A stretch of 64,000 bases of DNA. Origin: Gammaproteobacteria bacterium. Lineage in GTDB: Bacteria; Pseudomonadota; Gammaproteobacteria; Pseudomonadales; Azotimanducaceae_A. The notes beneath the pieces are model-generated. The model was not told the DNA's origin, ran no database searches, and was given only the letters and a program-made list of their open reading frames with translations. Position numbers and translations under genes: made by a program. Shown here in pieces: positions 1 to 8,087 of the stretch. The stretch spans positions 1 through 64,000 of the forward strand of contig DUAT01000106.1 in NCBI GenBank assembly GCA_012960755.1. Direction: 5' to 3'. Within the stretch, counting starts at the first letter, position 1, and each line of letters starts with the position of its first letter.

Positions 1-79
1 TCGATCGTAAATCGTGTGCGATTAAGACCATGACTGTGATGGATTTACTCCGGCACTTTCCTCCGACCCCATTATTAAA

Positions 80-2725
80 TCATACCTTGTATTTTATTTT
101 TTCTAATAGTGTAGTTCGTATTATCTTTGCAAGTTTATCCGTAGCGTAGGGTTTTCTTATCATAGGAAACGGGTGTGCCTTATCGCTACTCACATCTGCT
201 TTGCCCTTGCTGTATCCGGAAGTCAGCACAACCTTTATCTCTGGATAATTTTCGTCTGTCCACCTACCCAGCATGTACCCATCCACCTCTCCCGGCATAA
301 GCACATCACTGAACAGCAGGTCGATGTGCTCACCCGATTCAATGATTGTTTTTGCCATAGTCGCATTCTCAGCCCCCAGGGTCTTATACCCTAACTTCCT
401 CAGGTCCCGTAAAGTCACTCGTCTTACCCGGGGTTCATCCTCGACCACGAGTATCACTTCAGTACGATGTAGTGATGGCGCGCGTATCTGCACTTTCACG
501 ATTTCTTCATCTTTTGGTTTTTCGATGGCCCTATTCTCCATCACTTCAGGGAAATACATTGAGACTGTAGTACCCTCATCGGGGGTGCTGTCAATATGAC
601 AAGTACCATCGGATTGCTGGGTAAAGCCATAGACCATGCTCAGTCCAAGACCACTGCCTTTACCGACTTCCTTGGTGGTGAAAAAAGGCTCATAGACATG
701 TTGCAGGTCTTCTAAACTGATACCTGTACCTGTATCGGTAACCGATATTTTGATATAGCTGTCCTCAGTAAAGACTAAATTGTACTGATCACCATCACCA
801 TAACCATCACCTTCACCATGATGATATTGTGATGCGCTGATTATGATTTTGCCTCCTTCGGGCATGGCATCGCGGGCATTGAGGGACAGGTTCAACAGGG
901 CATTTTCCAGTTGAGACGGATCGACATTGATAAATAAATCTTCGTCCGGCAGTTCAATATCCAGTTCAACACCTTCCCCTAATGTACGTGAGAGGAAACG
1001 GGTGAATTTCTCAATCGTTTCATTCACATTCTTGGTTTCAGGTATCAGGGTACGACCGCGGGAAAAGCCGAGTAGACGTTGGGTCAATTCAGCACCATCA
1101 GCGACAGCCGACATAGCATCCTCGAATAATTCCTGAATATCCGTATTGACTTCACCGATACTCTCCTGCAGGAATCGTAGATTACCAACGATGATACTCA
1201 GCAGATTATTGAAGTCATGGGCGATTCCGCCAGTCAACTGGCCGACCGCCTCCATCTTCTGCGCCTGGTACATGGCACTCTCTTTCCATCGCAGTTCGGT
1301 AATGTCCTGTTCTACACCGAACGACTTTATAATATTATCTTCATCATCCTGCTCAAACTCACTCCGCAGACGAATATGACGTTCTTTCCCCGTTCGAGTG
1401 ATGATCCTGTATTCAATATCCACACTTTTCTTTAGTTGTTCAGACTCACGAATATATTGCTCATAGCGATCTCTATCTTCCGGATGTACGACTCCTGAGT
1501 CTTTTTTCTGATTTGAGAAAAACTCTATCGCCTCATCCACTGTCATCTCATAAAGCTGTGCAAACTGTTCCGAGCAGGTGGTCATCTTTTGATCTTTTTT
1601 GTCCCACTCCCAATGACCCACTTTACCTAATTTCTCTGCTTGATTATAGAGAGCTTGAGCTCTTCGAAGCTCTTCTTCTGCCAGTTTACGCTCGGTAATG
1701 TCCTGGCCGACACCAATTACACCAGTGATGTTTCCCTCAACATCACGACGGGTGGTGGCATTGAACAATATCTCAAGACGACCGCCGTCTTTGGTATGGA
1801 GCGGGAATTCATAGTTGGCAGTTTCCGTACCTTCAAGGGCGTTATCAAGGACATCTCCAACCGCTTTCTTGTAGTCTTCAATAATAAACTCTTCAACCAG
1901 GTCATGTCCCGTAACGTCTTCCTTGCTGTAACCGGAAATCTTCACCGCGGTCTGGTTCCATTGATTCACCATCCCTTTTGCATCGATGCCGAAGATAGGT
2001 GCATTGGCATTGTCGATCAACAGGATCTCCTCGTCCGAGATCAGTTTTCGTGCCTGAACCATATAGTTTTTTTCCTTTACACCAAGCTTGAGTTTACGGG
2101 ACATCCTTACAGATATTACTACTCCAAGAATAGCAGCTAGAATAGTCCCAAAGATTGTGACATTAATAGCTAGGATTGCCGTACTTTTAGCTTCCTTTTC
2201 TCTCTTATACAGCAATTCTTTTTCTGTGCTGATGAACGTATCAAATCTACCCCGAAGATCATCCAAGATATTCTTTCCTGTTCCTGCTTCAACTAATAAG
2301 GAGACATCCCTGATGGTAACGTGATTTTTGTTCATTTTTATTCGCATCACAATTTCAGGATTTGCGGCCTTGTTAATCCACTCTTTGACCTGCTCTTGGA
2401 TTTTTTCCAGTCGCGTTACCTGGGTAGGGTTGTCGCTAACCAACTGTTTTGTTTCAACCATGAGCGATTCAAAATTGGCCTTTCCTCTCGTATATGGCTC
2501 CAGGAACCCCTCTTTGCCAGTAATCAGAAACCCACGCTCTCCTGTTTCCATATCCACCAGATACTTCTCCAGGCTTTTACCATTTTCCATCACGTGATGA
2601 GTGTGGGAGACCCACTTTGACGTCTCGACAAGATTGTTTATGCTGAAGTACACAATAGGGGCAATGACCATCATGAGTATCACGATTATTCCAATTTCTA
2701 AACGTAATCTTGCTTCGAATTTCAT
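80..2725 (-). CDS. CHASE3-PAS-PAS hybrid sensor histidine kinase with C-terminal receiver
   Basis: This is a membrane-bound hybrid histidine kinase. The N-terminus has a membrane segment (about residues 8-30), a CHASE3-type periplasmic sensor containing METGERGFLITG, and a second membrane segment near residue 190. Two PAS/PAC modules follow, the first ending in GQDITERK and the second in EQDITEL. The HisKA H-box is GGIAHDFNNLL, and the ATPase domain has N-box NLSLNARDAMP and G-boxes DTGTGI and GKGSGLGL. The receiver domain carries the phospho-acceptor Asp in LLFSDVLMP. I chose the ATG at 2725 (MKFEARLRLE) because GGAAAGGAAG lies just before it; a longer frame exists only through a TTG at 2824. 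It stands alone, so the signal and partner regulator are unknown. Confidence 0.93.
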   Translation of the reverse strand: MKFEARLRLEIGIIVILMMVIAPIVYFSINNLVETSKWVSHTHHVMENGKSLEKYLVDMETGERGFLITGKEGFLEPYTRGKANFESLMVETKQLVSDNPTQVTRLEKIQEQVKEWINKAANPEIVMRIKMNKNHVTIRDVSLLVEAGTGKNILDDLRGRFDTFISTEKELLYKREKEAKSTAILAINVTIFGTILAAILGVVISVRMSRKLKLGVKEKNYMVQARKLISDEEILLIDNANAPIFGIDAKGMVNQWNQTAVKISGYSKEDVTGHDLVEEFIIEDYKKAVGDVLDNALEGTETANYEFPLHTKDGGRLEILFNATTRRDVEGNITGVIGVGQDITERKLAEEELRRAQALYNQAEKLGKVGHWEWDKKDQKMTTCSEQFAQLYEMTVDEAIEFFSNQKKDSGVVHPEDRDRYEQYIRESEQLKKSVDIEYRIITRTGKERHIRLRSEFEQDDEDNIIKSFGVEQDITELRWKESAMYQAQKMEAVGQLTGGIAHDFNNLLSIIVGNLRFLQESIGEVNTDIQELFEDAMSAVADGAELTQRLLGFSRGRTLIPETKNVNETIEKFTRFLSRTLGEGVELDIELPDEDLFINVDPSQLENALLNLSLNARDAMPEGGKIIISASQYHHGEGDGYGDGDQYNLVFTEDSYIKISVTDTGTGISLEDLQHVYEPFFTTKEVGKGSGLGLSMVYGFTQQSDGTCHIDSTPDEGTTVSMYFPEVMENRAIEKPKDEEIVKVQIRAPSLHRTEVILVVEDEPRVRRVTLRDLRKLGYKTLGAENATMAKTIIESGEHIDLLFSDVLMPGEVDGYMLGRWTDENYPEIKVVLTSGYSKGKADVSSDKAHPFPMIRKPYATDKLAKIIRTTLLEKIKYKV

Positions 2726-2825
2726 CTTCCTTTCCTGGATACCTCGGTATAGGTGCTCAATGACAATGTTAGGTTTAGAATGATATGTGAAGTGAAACCA
2801 GATGGAGAAATAGTGGATATCCAAC

Positions 2826-3742
2826 CAAGCAATTTTACCAATTCATGAATATCTTCTTAAACAAAAAACCCCATCACAACTGTCAACCTTAACCCATAAA
2901 ATTATGGCCGTATTGCAGCATTGGAAATTCGATGATTCTGACCGTCCTCTTTACCCTTGAAAGCGGACGTTCAAATTATGTTGAATGTGCCCAATTTGAT
3001 ATTGGGTGAAACCATATTGAACCCCAACTGAAATGGGTTTTGAAAAAAAGGCAATGCCGTAAGTGAATGATAACATTACTTAGTTAAAATTATAATTGTG
3101 CCTTCATAAAGCTGTGGTCGGTAATTTAAGCCCAACATCAATTAATTGTCCCTCTTAACCAGACGAACGTGTGCTGTGTGCTGCAATTTCAACCGGTCGA
3201 TGAATACTTTGTCTTTACATGAAAAAGAGAATGGGATGCTACAAACAACATCCCACTCAGATGTTCCTTCGAGATAATCGCGTTTTATAACTCAATATGA
3301 GCAATGTCTTCAACCAAGCCATTACTTTGAAGGTAATCTGCAATATACTTTGTGTGAAGTCTGTTGGGCGACTATCCATCTAAAATATTTGCGCTCGTAC
3401 CAAGCGGAGAAACTATTGTAATCGGACCCTGTAACTTCAATATGGCTGGAAGGTGAGCGTAAGTAAAATTTGATGAATTTTTGTAAGAATGGAGTCTGAA
3501 TGACTGCCACCGTCCTGGCGAGAGCCAGAATCCGGGATTTTAATCAATCGTGGTCCGCGAGATATTCAGCACAGCTTGGAATATGAGCCCAGTTTCAATG
3601 TTTAGGAATCACCGGGTGGTGGGAGACAATGATCACTAAACCTGCTATAGCTCATTATTCCTGACATTACTAAAACGAACATCTGGTTCATTGAGGTCGG
3701 TTAGATTCCTCCAATGCAGCTCTCAATTGCCTATCAAGCTTT
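2826..3742. other. Gene-poor intergenic stretch
   Basis: I see no convincing gene in this stretch of about 0.9 kb between the kinase and the IS110 fragment. Frames are short and lack ribosome sites or recognisable motifs. A 7-bp inverted repeat (TGGGATG at 3232-3238, CATCCCA at 3249-3255) could form a hairpin, but no T-run follows it. The stretch probably holds the kinase promoter at its left end and decayed sequence towards the transposase relic. Confidence 0.5.
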
Positions 3743-4024
3743 TCAATTGAGAGGAGCGTCGTTTTTGTTCCCAACCACAAATGGTTTTACCTGATAAGGC
3801 GGAATCAGATCTACCTGCTTACCCAGAGCTTGAAACTCCCGGCCCCAGTAGTTCGATGAATAACAGGCTTCCATCACAATGCGGTCTGCATCGAGCTTCA
3901 TGACCGTCATGAACAGGTTCGCTCTGGTCACTTTCTTGTTGATGATAGGCACTCGATGTTCGTTGAACAGGCAAACCTGAAAAACGTTCTTTGCGAGATC
4001 AATACTAATTACGTTACTGTTCAT
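3743..4024 (-). pseudogene. IS110-family transposase, N-terminal fragment
   Basis: The 93-residue frame matches the N-terminal RuvC-like (DEDD) half of IS110-type transposases. It begins with ISIDLAKNVFQV (first Asp, residue 9), continues with IVMEACYSS (Glu 52), and ends with the family's PPYQVKPFVVGNKND (Asp 89). Intact family members run to more than 300 residues, and the C-terminal serine-containing domain is absent. The frame terminates four residues after NKND. No terminal repeats are evident, consistent with this family. It is a dead remnant of an old insertion, beside a truncated tannase gene and a gene-poor tract. Confidence 0.85.
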
Positions 4025-4311
4025 TCTTGGGCACTCCAGTTGCTTGTTGGTTGAAACTCAAGTTGGGGACGCCGAGTCTGGCACATTGCGATGCCGTTAT
4101 CTGGAGTGTCCATCTCATCAGTCATTGACCATCCGAAGGATCACCACGTCACGGTGTCTTAAATTTGAATGATCATCAGCAATTACCATACCTAACCGTT
4201 CTTCGGAAAATGTGGTTTATAATGCCCCATATAGACGCCCCTTTATCAACCTTATTTCCCTCACCATTTCCGAATGAGGCCGGTAATGCAACCAAACGGT
4301 AAGGATAATGT

Positions 4312-4581
4312 ATGACATCACCCAGAGAGATTCGGGTTTTAATAGCGCTGGTTGCCACCACAATTGTGATGGCGTGTACCGACCCGCAAGATAATACTGA
4401 GATTGCTGAGGATGTTCGGCCATCGATAGTTGCCGTTTGCAACCTCAAATCTTTGCGTAAACTTCCAGACGTCAAAATAATGTCCACGGTCACAGAAGTT
4501 GATCCAGTGAAACATTGTAAGATTGCAGGCGTAATCGGAACCGAGACGAACTTCGAACTGCTACTACCTGTCGCTGCTTAA
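4312..4581 (+). pseudogene. Tannase/feruloyl esterase family, N-terminal relic
   Basis: The frame starts at an ATG preceded by AAGGATA and encodes a lipoprotein-like signal ending in IVMAC (Cys 22). It then shows the diagnostic N-terminal pattern of tannase/feruloyl esterase proteins: CNLKSLRKLPDVKIMSTVT, then HCKIAGVIG and NFELLLP. In that family these segments precede a catalytic domain of several hundred residues, which is missing here because the frame stops at residue 89. The assignment rests on recalled family pattern and not on a search. It is most likely a truncated, non-functional gene, although secretion of the short lipoprotein cannot be excluded. Confidence 0.6.
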
Positions 4582-4670
4582 AGCGATTAAGTAAGAAAGC
4601 GAATCGACTACTGGATGCAGGCAAACATCCAAACGAGGCCAAAGTCGCGTGTGCCTGAGCATCCTTCGTA

Positions 4671-4754
4671 CTACGACAACGCCAACATAGTCAAAATTAT
4701 CCCAAGAAAAGCGACACCAATACAAATTACGATCATTGTTCTCGCACGGTACAT
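4671..4754 (-). CDS. Small single-span membrane protein (27 aa)
   Basis: A 27-residue frame starts with MYRARTMIVICIGVAF and ends with LTMLALS before a TAG. A strong Shine-Dalgarno run, GGAAAGGAGAATCTT, lies directly before the ATG. The short basic N-terminus followed by about 20 hydrophobic residues predicts one inner-membrane helix with the N-terminus inside. It lies 47 bp downstream of the phosphatase gene on the same strand and could be co-transcribed with it. I know no family for it. The ribosome site is the main reason to believe it is translated. Confidence 0.5.
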   Translation of the reverse strand: MYRARTMIVICIGVAFLGIILTMLALS

Positions 4755-4801
4755 AAGATTCTCCTTTCCAGCCAGCTAAGTGTAGACAAATTAGTAAGCG
4801 G

Positions 4802-5320
4802 CTATTCCGACAGCCTACTGTGACTTTTGATGAGTTGTGTCTCTCGCGCTTCTCGCATGCCGATAGTGCGTCCTTCGACTATAGCTGCATCAAAGTCTTT
4901 TCCATTGCGAATTTCATATTCCGCCCACACCATCCCAACCCTGTTGGCTGATGCACAATGAATCAGTATAGGCAGGTTATCCGGATTTTCTACCAGTTCC
5001 TTAAAGCGGCGAAAAACGTTGTCCGTGGGCCACTCTTTACCAATCGGAATGTTGTGGTAGACCAGACCGGCTTGCTCCGCAATTTTTGCTTCTTCCCTGA
5101 CGCCTTCGGCTTCGGTTCTCAAATCCAACACTGTCTTGAATCCATGCTTCTTCAACTCCCCGAATGCACCGGGAGCGATATAACCTGAAGTTGCGATCAT
5201 AGGTCTGTGGCGATGATAATTTATTATCTGTGTTCCGAGACTATTGCCAAACGGAACCTGCTCAGCGGCGACGCTGGAATATGAAATCAAAATTAATACT
5301 ACTGCGGTAGTCGAGCGCAT
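4802..5320 (-). CDS. Secreted tyrosine-phosphatase-like protein (DSP/BLH fold)
   Basis: This is an exported small phosphatase-like protein. A signal peptide ends near SVAAEQ. The body contains VLDLRTEAEG and the P-loop HCASANRVGMVWA, which carries the nucleophile Cys (about residue 122) and Arg (127) of the HCxxxxxR dual-specificity/tyrosine phosphatase signature. The same fold occurs in the DUF442 domain of beta-lactamase-hydrolase-like proteins. I start at the ATG at 5320, although a TTG frame extends to 5344 and neither has a good ribosome site. The substrate is unknown; a periplasmic location makes protein dephosphorylation of cytosolic targets unlikely. Confidence 0.75.
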   Translation of the reverse strand: MRSTTAVVLILISYSSVAAEQVPFGNSLGTQIINYHRHRPMIATSGYIAPGAFGELKKHGFKTVLDLRTEAEGVREEAKIAEQAGLVYHNIPIGKEWPTDNVFRRFKELVENPDNLPILIHCASANRVGMVWAEYEIRNGKDFDAAIVEGRTIGMREARETQLIKSHSRLSE

Positions 5321-5385
5321 AACCAGTCGTCTTTGTCGAATCAAAATCTATTATATCCATCTGTAAATTGAATCACTTTCAAAAG

Positions 5386-6048
5386 TCAGCACCAGCTGGC
5401 TTCTTGTTGGGGTTGATTGATCAGTTCTTCAACATTGGCCTGCAGCACTCGATAACCCACATTGCCGTATAGAATCTGTCGACCATTATCCATGACCCAG
5501 GAAGGACTCCCTTTTATACCCTGATCCAGTGCTGCCTGGTAATCTGTCATCAGTGCGGCTGGTGCTTGGCCAGAATCGGTGACCTGCTGTAACGAATGGA
5601 CATCAAAGCCCTCATCTTCTGCCAGAGATTTCAAAACTCCCATTTCACCAATATTGACGGCATCAATAAAAAACTTCTGCCGCAAATTAAGAGCAAACTC
5701 TGTCTCCTTGTGTTCGCCATGGATGATGGAAACAGCTTTGAGCAACAGATGTGCATTTGCAGATGTTAAGGGTTGATTCTGTTGCCAGATCAACGGATTC
5801 ACCGGTGCATTTTCAAACGGACTGGCTGATGTCAGCACATGTTCGGCAAAACCTGTATAGCCTCCCTTTTCCCCCCACTGTTTTTGCATCCTGGTGCGTG
5901 TATCACCAAACAGATTCAGATAGTGATGACGCACCTGAATTTTATCGCCCCATTGAGTTTGTAGCTCGTCGAGTCGTCGCTGGGCTATCCAGGCCCAGAC
6001 GCAAAGAACGTCTGAATAGTAGTCAATCACCAACGGCTGGCTCATCAT
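5386..6048 (-). CDS. DsbA-family (FrnE/2-hydroxychromene isomerase-like) protein
   Basis: The 220-residue cytosolic protein has the thioredoxin-fold-plus-helical-insert layout of the DsbA/FrnE and 2-hydroxychromene-2-carboxylate isomerase group. It opens with VIDYYSDVLCVWAWIAQRRL and has the late cis-Pro loop GIKGSPSWVMD, then ILYGNVGYRVLQANVEEL. The usual CxxC is replaced by CVWA, so only one active-site Cys remains, arguing against dithiol oxidase activity and for a glutathione-dependent isomerase or transferase role. The start has AGAGGGTAA before ATGATG. It lies next to peroxiredoxin and oxyR, suggesting a thiol-stress setting. Confidence 0.75.
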   Translation of the reverse strand: MMSQPLVIDYYSDVLCVWAWIAQRRLDELQTQWGDKIQVRHHYLNLFGDTRTRMQKQWGEKGGYTGFAEHVLTSASPFENAPVNPLIWQQNQPLTSANAHLLLKAVSIIHGEHKETEFALNLRQKFFIDAVNIGEMGVLKSLAEDEGFDVHSLQQVTDSGQAPAALMTDYQAALDQGIKGSPSWVMDNGRQILYGNVGYRVLQANVEELINQPQQEASWC

Positions 6049-6133
6049 TTACCCTCTTCTGCTCAGCGAATATGTCACATGTCCACAGACAATCTTAATT
6101 CAATTGCTATTACTGGGATACAAATCCGATATC

Positions 6134-6663
6134 TCACGCTGCCTGCCTGTTCAGGTAGGTCATCATCGTGTCAACATCGCTCACCGTAAAAGGATCATCC
6201 GGGGAATTGTCCTGAATACCCGGTTCGCAAAAAAGCTGCTGTATCTCTCCATCCTTAACAAACATTGAATACCGCCAGGAACGGGGTCCAAAGCCCAGGT
6301 TCTCTTTTTTTACCAGCATACCCATCAGGCGAGTAAAGTACCGTTGCCATCAGGCAGGAGTTTTACCTGTTTGATACCCAGTTGTTTACCCCACTGGAAC
6401 ATTGAAAACGAGTCATTAACACTGAGACAGTAGACTTCATCGATACCACTTGCTTTTAGTTCTTCATACTTGCGTTCGAACCCTGGCAAGTGAGTGCTGG
6501 AGCAGGTTGGCGTAAACGCACCAGGTAGTGCGAAAATAACGATGTTTTTCCCGTCAAAAATTTCCTGGGAAGTCACGTCCTGCCAGCGGAACGGGTTTTC
6601 ACCTTCAACGGTTTCATCGCGAACTCTGGTTCTAAAGGTAACATCTGGTACATTTGTGTTCAT
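6134..6663 (-). pseudogene. Peroxiredoxin (AhpC/TSA, PRX5-like), frameshifted by one base
   Basis: Two abutting frames together make one 1-Cys/PRX5-type peroxiredoxin. The first (6663-6325) carries the peroxidatic site PGAFTPTCSSTHLPGF and ends LLPDGNGTLLA; the second (6325-6134) resumes with MGMLVKKENLGFGPRSWRYS. Restoring one T in the TTT at about 6335-6337 (coding strand) gives GNGTFTRLMGMLVKK, the expected family sequence. So either a real single-base deletion or a sequencing error splits the gene. Stop and restart overlap as TGATG, so coupled translation of two halves is conceivable. The gene is divergent from oxyR, its likely activator, and has AAGGAAA before its ATG. Confidence 0.88.
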
Positions 6664-6808
6664 TGAATTTCCTTATCTTGCTGCTGATAACCCCTGGATT
6701 TTTAAAATCTCAGCCGGCCTTGAATCTAACGTTTGTTAAACATACCCGGGAAGCTATAATCGATCCAACAAGTAATTTCTATACATGCAATCGGAATAAC
6801 CGATCTCT

Positions 6809-7702
6809 ATGCAACCTTCAATCAAACAACTGAGGTATCTGGTCGCCGTGGCCAGGCACGGTCATTTTGGTCGTGCCGCGACTTCATGCTTTGTAACGCA
6901 ATCAACTCTGAGCGCGGGCGTGAAGGACCTGGAAGAGTCCCTCGGTGTAACGGTATTTGAGCGAGTACACAAAAATGTACTGGTGACAGAAATAGGGACC
7001 GAGGTTCTCGCACGGGCGGAACTAATCCTGCGGCAAATTGATGAACTGGTAGAACTGAAGTCCCAGCGAACAGGCCCCCTGAGCGGAAAACTGGTACTGG
7101 GGGTAATCCCCACAATTGGCCCATTCCTGCTACCCCAGCTGCTGGCCGCACTCAGGAAGAAATACCCCAAATCACAGGTGTTTCTCAGGGAAGGCCAGAC
7201 GGCAACCCTGCTCGATGATTTAGGTTCAGGAAAGATCGATGCTGCGCTGATGGCCCTGCCTTATCCAACTACCAATATGACTGTGGTACCGTTGTTCGAC
7301 GACCTTTTTTTTCTGGCGTGCGCCCGTGGATCGGCTTTTTCTGAACTCTCCCATATCAAAATCAAACAGCTTGAAGGTAGTGAACTCCTGTTGCTGGAAG
7401 AGGGGCACTGTTTGCGCCAACACGCGTTGGCTGCCTGCAAATTAAAAAGCGCAGAATATGGCATTCCCTATGAGAGCACGAGCCTGTATACACTAGTACA
7501 AATGGTCGCCAATGGCCTTGGCGTCACCTTGTTGCCACAAATGGCGATCGACAGCGGAATACTGAAAAAGACCGGGGTTGAAGCCAGGCCTTTTGTTGAA
7601 AAAGACGTGATGCGATCTATTGGTCTGGTCTGGAGATCATCAAGTAGTAAAGCCGAAGACCTGAAATTACTCGCGGATTTCATCACGAACCATACACAAT
7701 AA
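6809..7702 (+). CDS. oxyR: OxyR, hydrogen-peroxide-sensing LysR-type regulator
   Basis: This is a LysR-family regulator of 297 residues with an N-terminal winged helix (LRYLVAVARHGHFGRAA and TQSTLSAGVKDLE) and a substrate-binding-type effector domain. The effector domain has GHCLRQHALAAC, placing Cys 201 and Cys 210 nine residues apart. That matches the redox pair Cys199/Cys208 of E. coli OxyR, whose disulfide activates transcription on peroxide. It is divergent from the peroxiredoxin gene with 145 bp between them, the usual arrangement for an OxyR-controlled promoter. It ends 8 bp before the convergent ArsR-type gene. Confidence 0.95.
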   Translation: MQPSIKQLRYLVAVARHGHFGRAATSCFVTQSTLSAGVKDLEESLGVTVFERVHKNVLVTEIGTEVLARAELILRQIDELVELKSQRTGPLSGKLVLGVIPTIGPFLLPQLLAALRKKYPKSQVFLREGQTATLLDDLGSGKIDAALMALPYPTTNMTVVPLFDDLFFLACARGSAFSELSHIKIKQLEGSELLLLEEGHCLRQHALAACKLKSAEYGIPYESTSLYTLVQMVANGLGVTLLPQMAIDSGILKKTGVEARPFVEKDVMRSIGLVWRSSSSKAEDLKLLADFITNHTQ

Positions 7703-7710
7703 ACTTTATT

Positions 7711-8013
7711 CTAAAGTCCGGGCTCACAAAATATACCGTAAAGCGCAGCGATGAGTTCCGAGGCTTCTCCTTCCTTCAGCGAGTAATACACCGTTTGAGC
7801 CTCACGGCGTGTTTCTACGACATTCTCATACCGCATACGAGCGAGGTGTTGTGACAGCGGAGACTGGCTAATGCCGACACTGGTGCAAAGTTCATTGACC
7901 GATTTCTCGCCCATTTTAAGCTCGCATAGAATCATCAGTCGATGAGGATGTCCCAGGAGTTTCATCATATCGCTAGCCCGGGTGGCTGATGCTTGCATCG
8001 TCGCTAAATCCAT
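7711..8013 (-). CDS. soxR: ArsR-family persulfide/thiol-sensing repressor of sox genes (SqrR/BigR/SoxR type)
   Basis: The 100-residue protein has the ArsR winged helix (LGHPHRLMILCELKMGEKSV, recognition helix SQSPLSQHLARMR and wing ETRREAQTVYYSL). Cys 30 and Cys 96 are 66 residues apart, the same spacing as the sulfane-sulfur-sensing Cys pair of SqrR and BigR, which form a polysulfide bridge and release DNA. Cys 43 is an additional thiol. No metal-binding ArsR motif is seen. It is transcribed divergently from soxC, and the ArsR-type sox repressor SoxR is the natural analogue. The symbol reflects this analogy and not the redox [2Fe-2S] SoxR of enteric bacteria. Confidence 0.85.
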   Translation of the reverse strand: MDLATMQASATRASDMMKLLGHPHRLMILCELKMGEKSVNELCTSVGISQSPLSQHLARMRYENVVETRREAQTVYYSLKEGEASELIAALYGIFCEPGL

Positions 8014-8040
8014 CAGTCTTTTCTCTATTTGGTTGCAAGG

Positions 8041-8074
8041 TGTATATTAATATGTAAGAATTTTATAATATACA
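8041..8074. promoter_or_regulatory. Candidate operator: inverted repeat between soxR-like gene and soxC
   Basis: TGTATATTA at 8041-8049 is repeated as its exact reverse complement TAATATACA at 8066-8074, separated by 16 bp. A smaller palindrome, ATATTAATAT, overlaps the left arm. The site lies in the 74-bp divergent gap between the repressor and soxC, so one bound dimer or dimer pair could control both promoters. SqrR/BigR-type repressors bind AT-rich imperfect palindromes, which this resembles. The AT-rich composition makes some symmetry expected by chance. Confidence 0.55.
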
Positions 8075-8087
8075 AACAAATTCATCT

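Noticed and set aside
3322..3510. 62-codon minus-strand frame in the gene-poor left region
   Set aside because: No motif or ribosome site; chance frame is likely.
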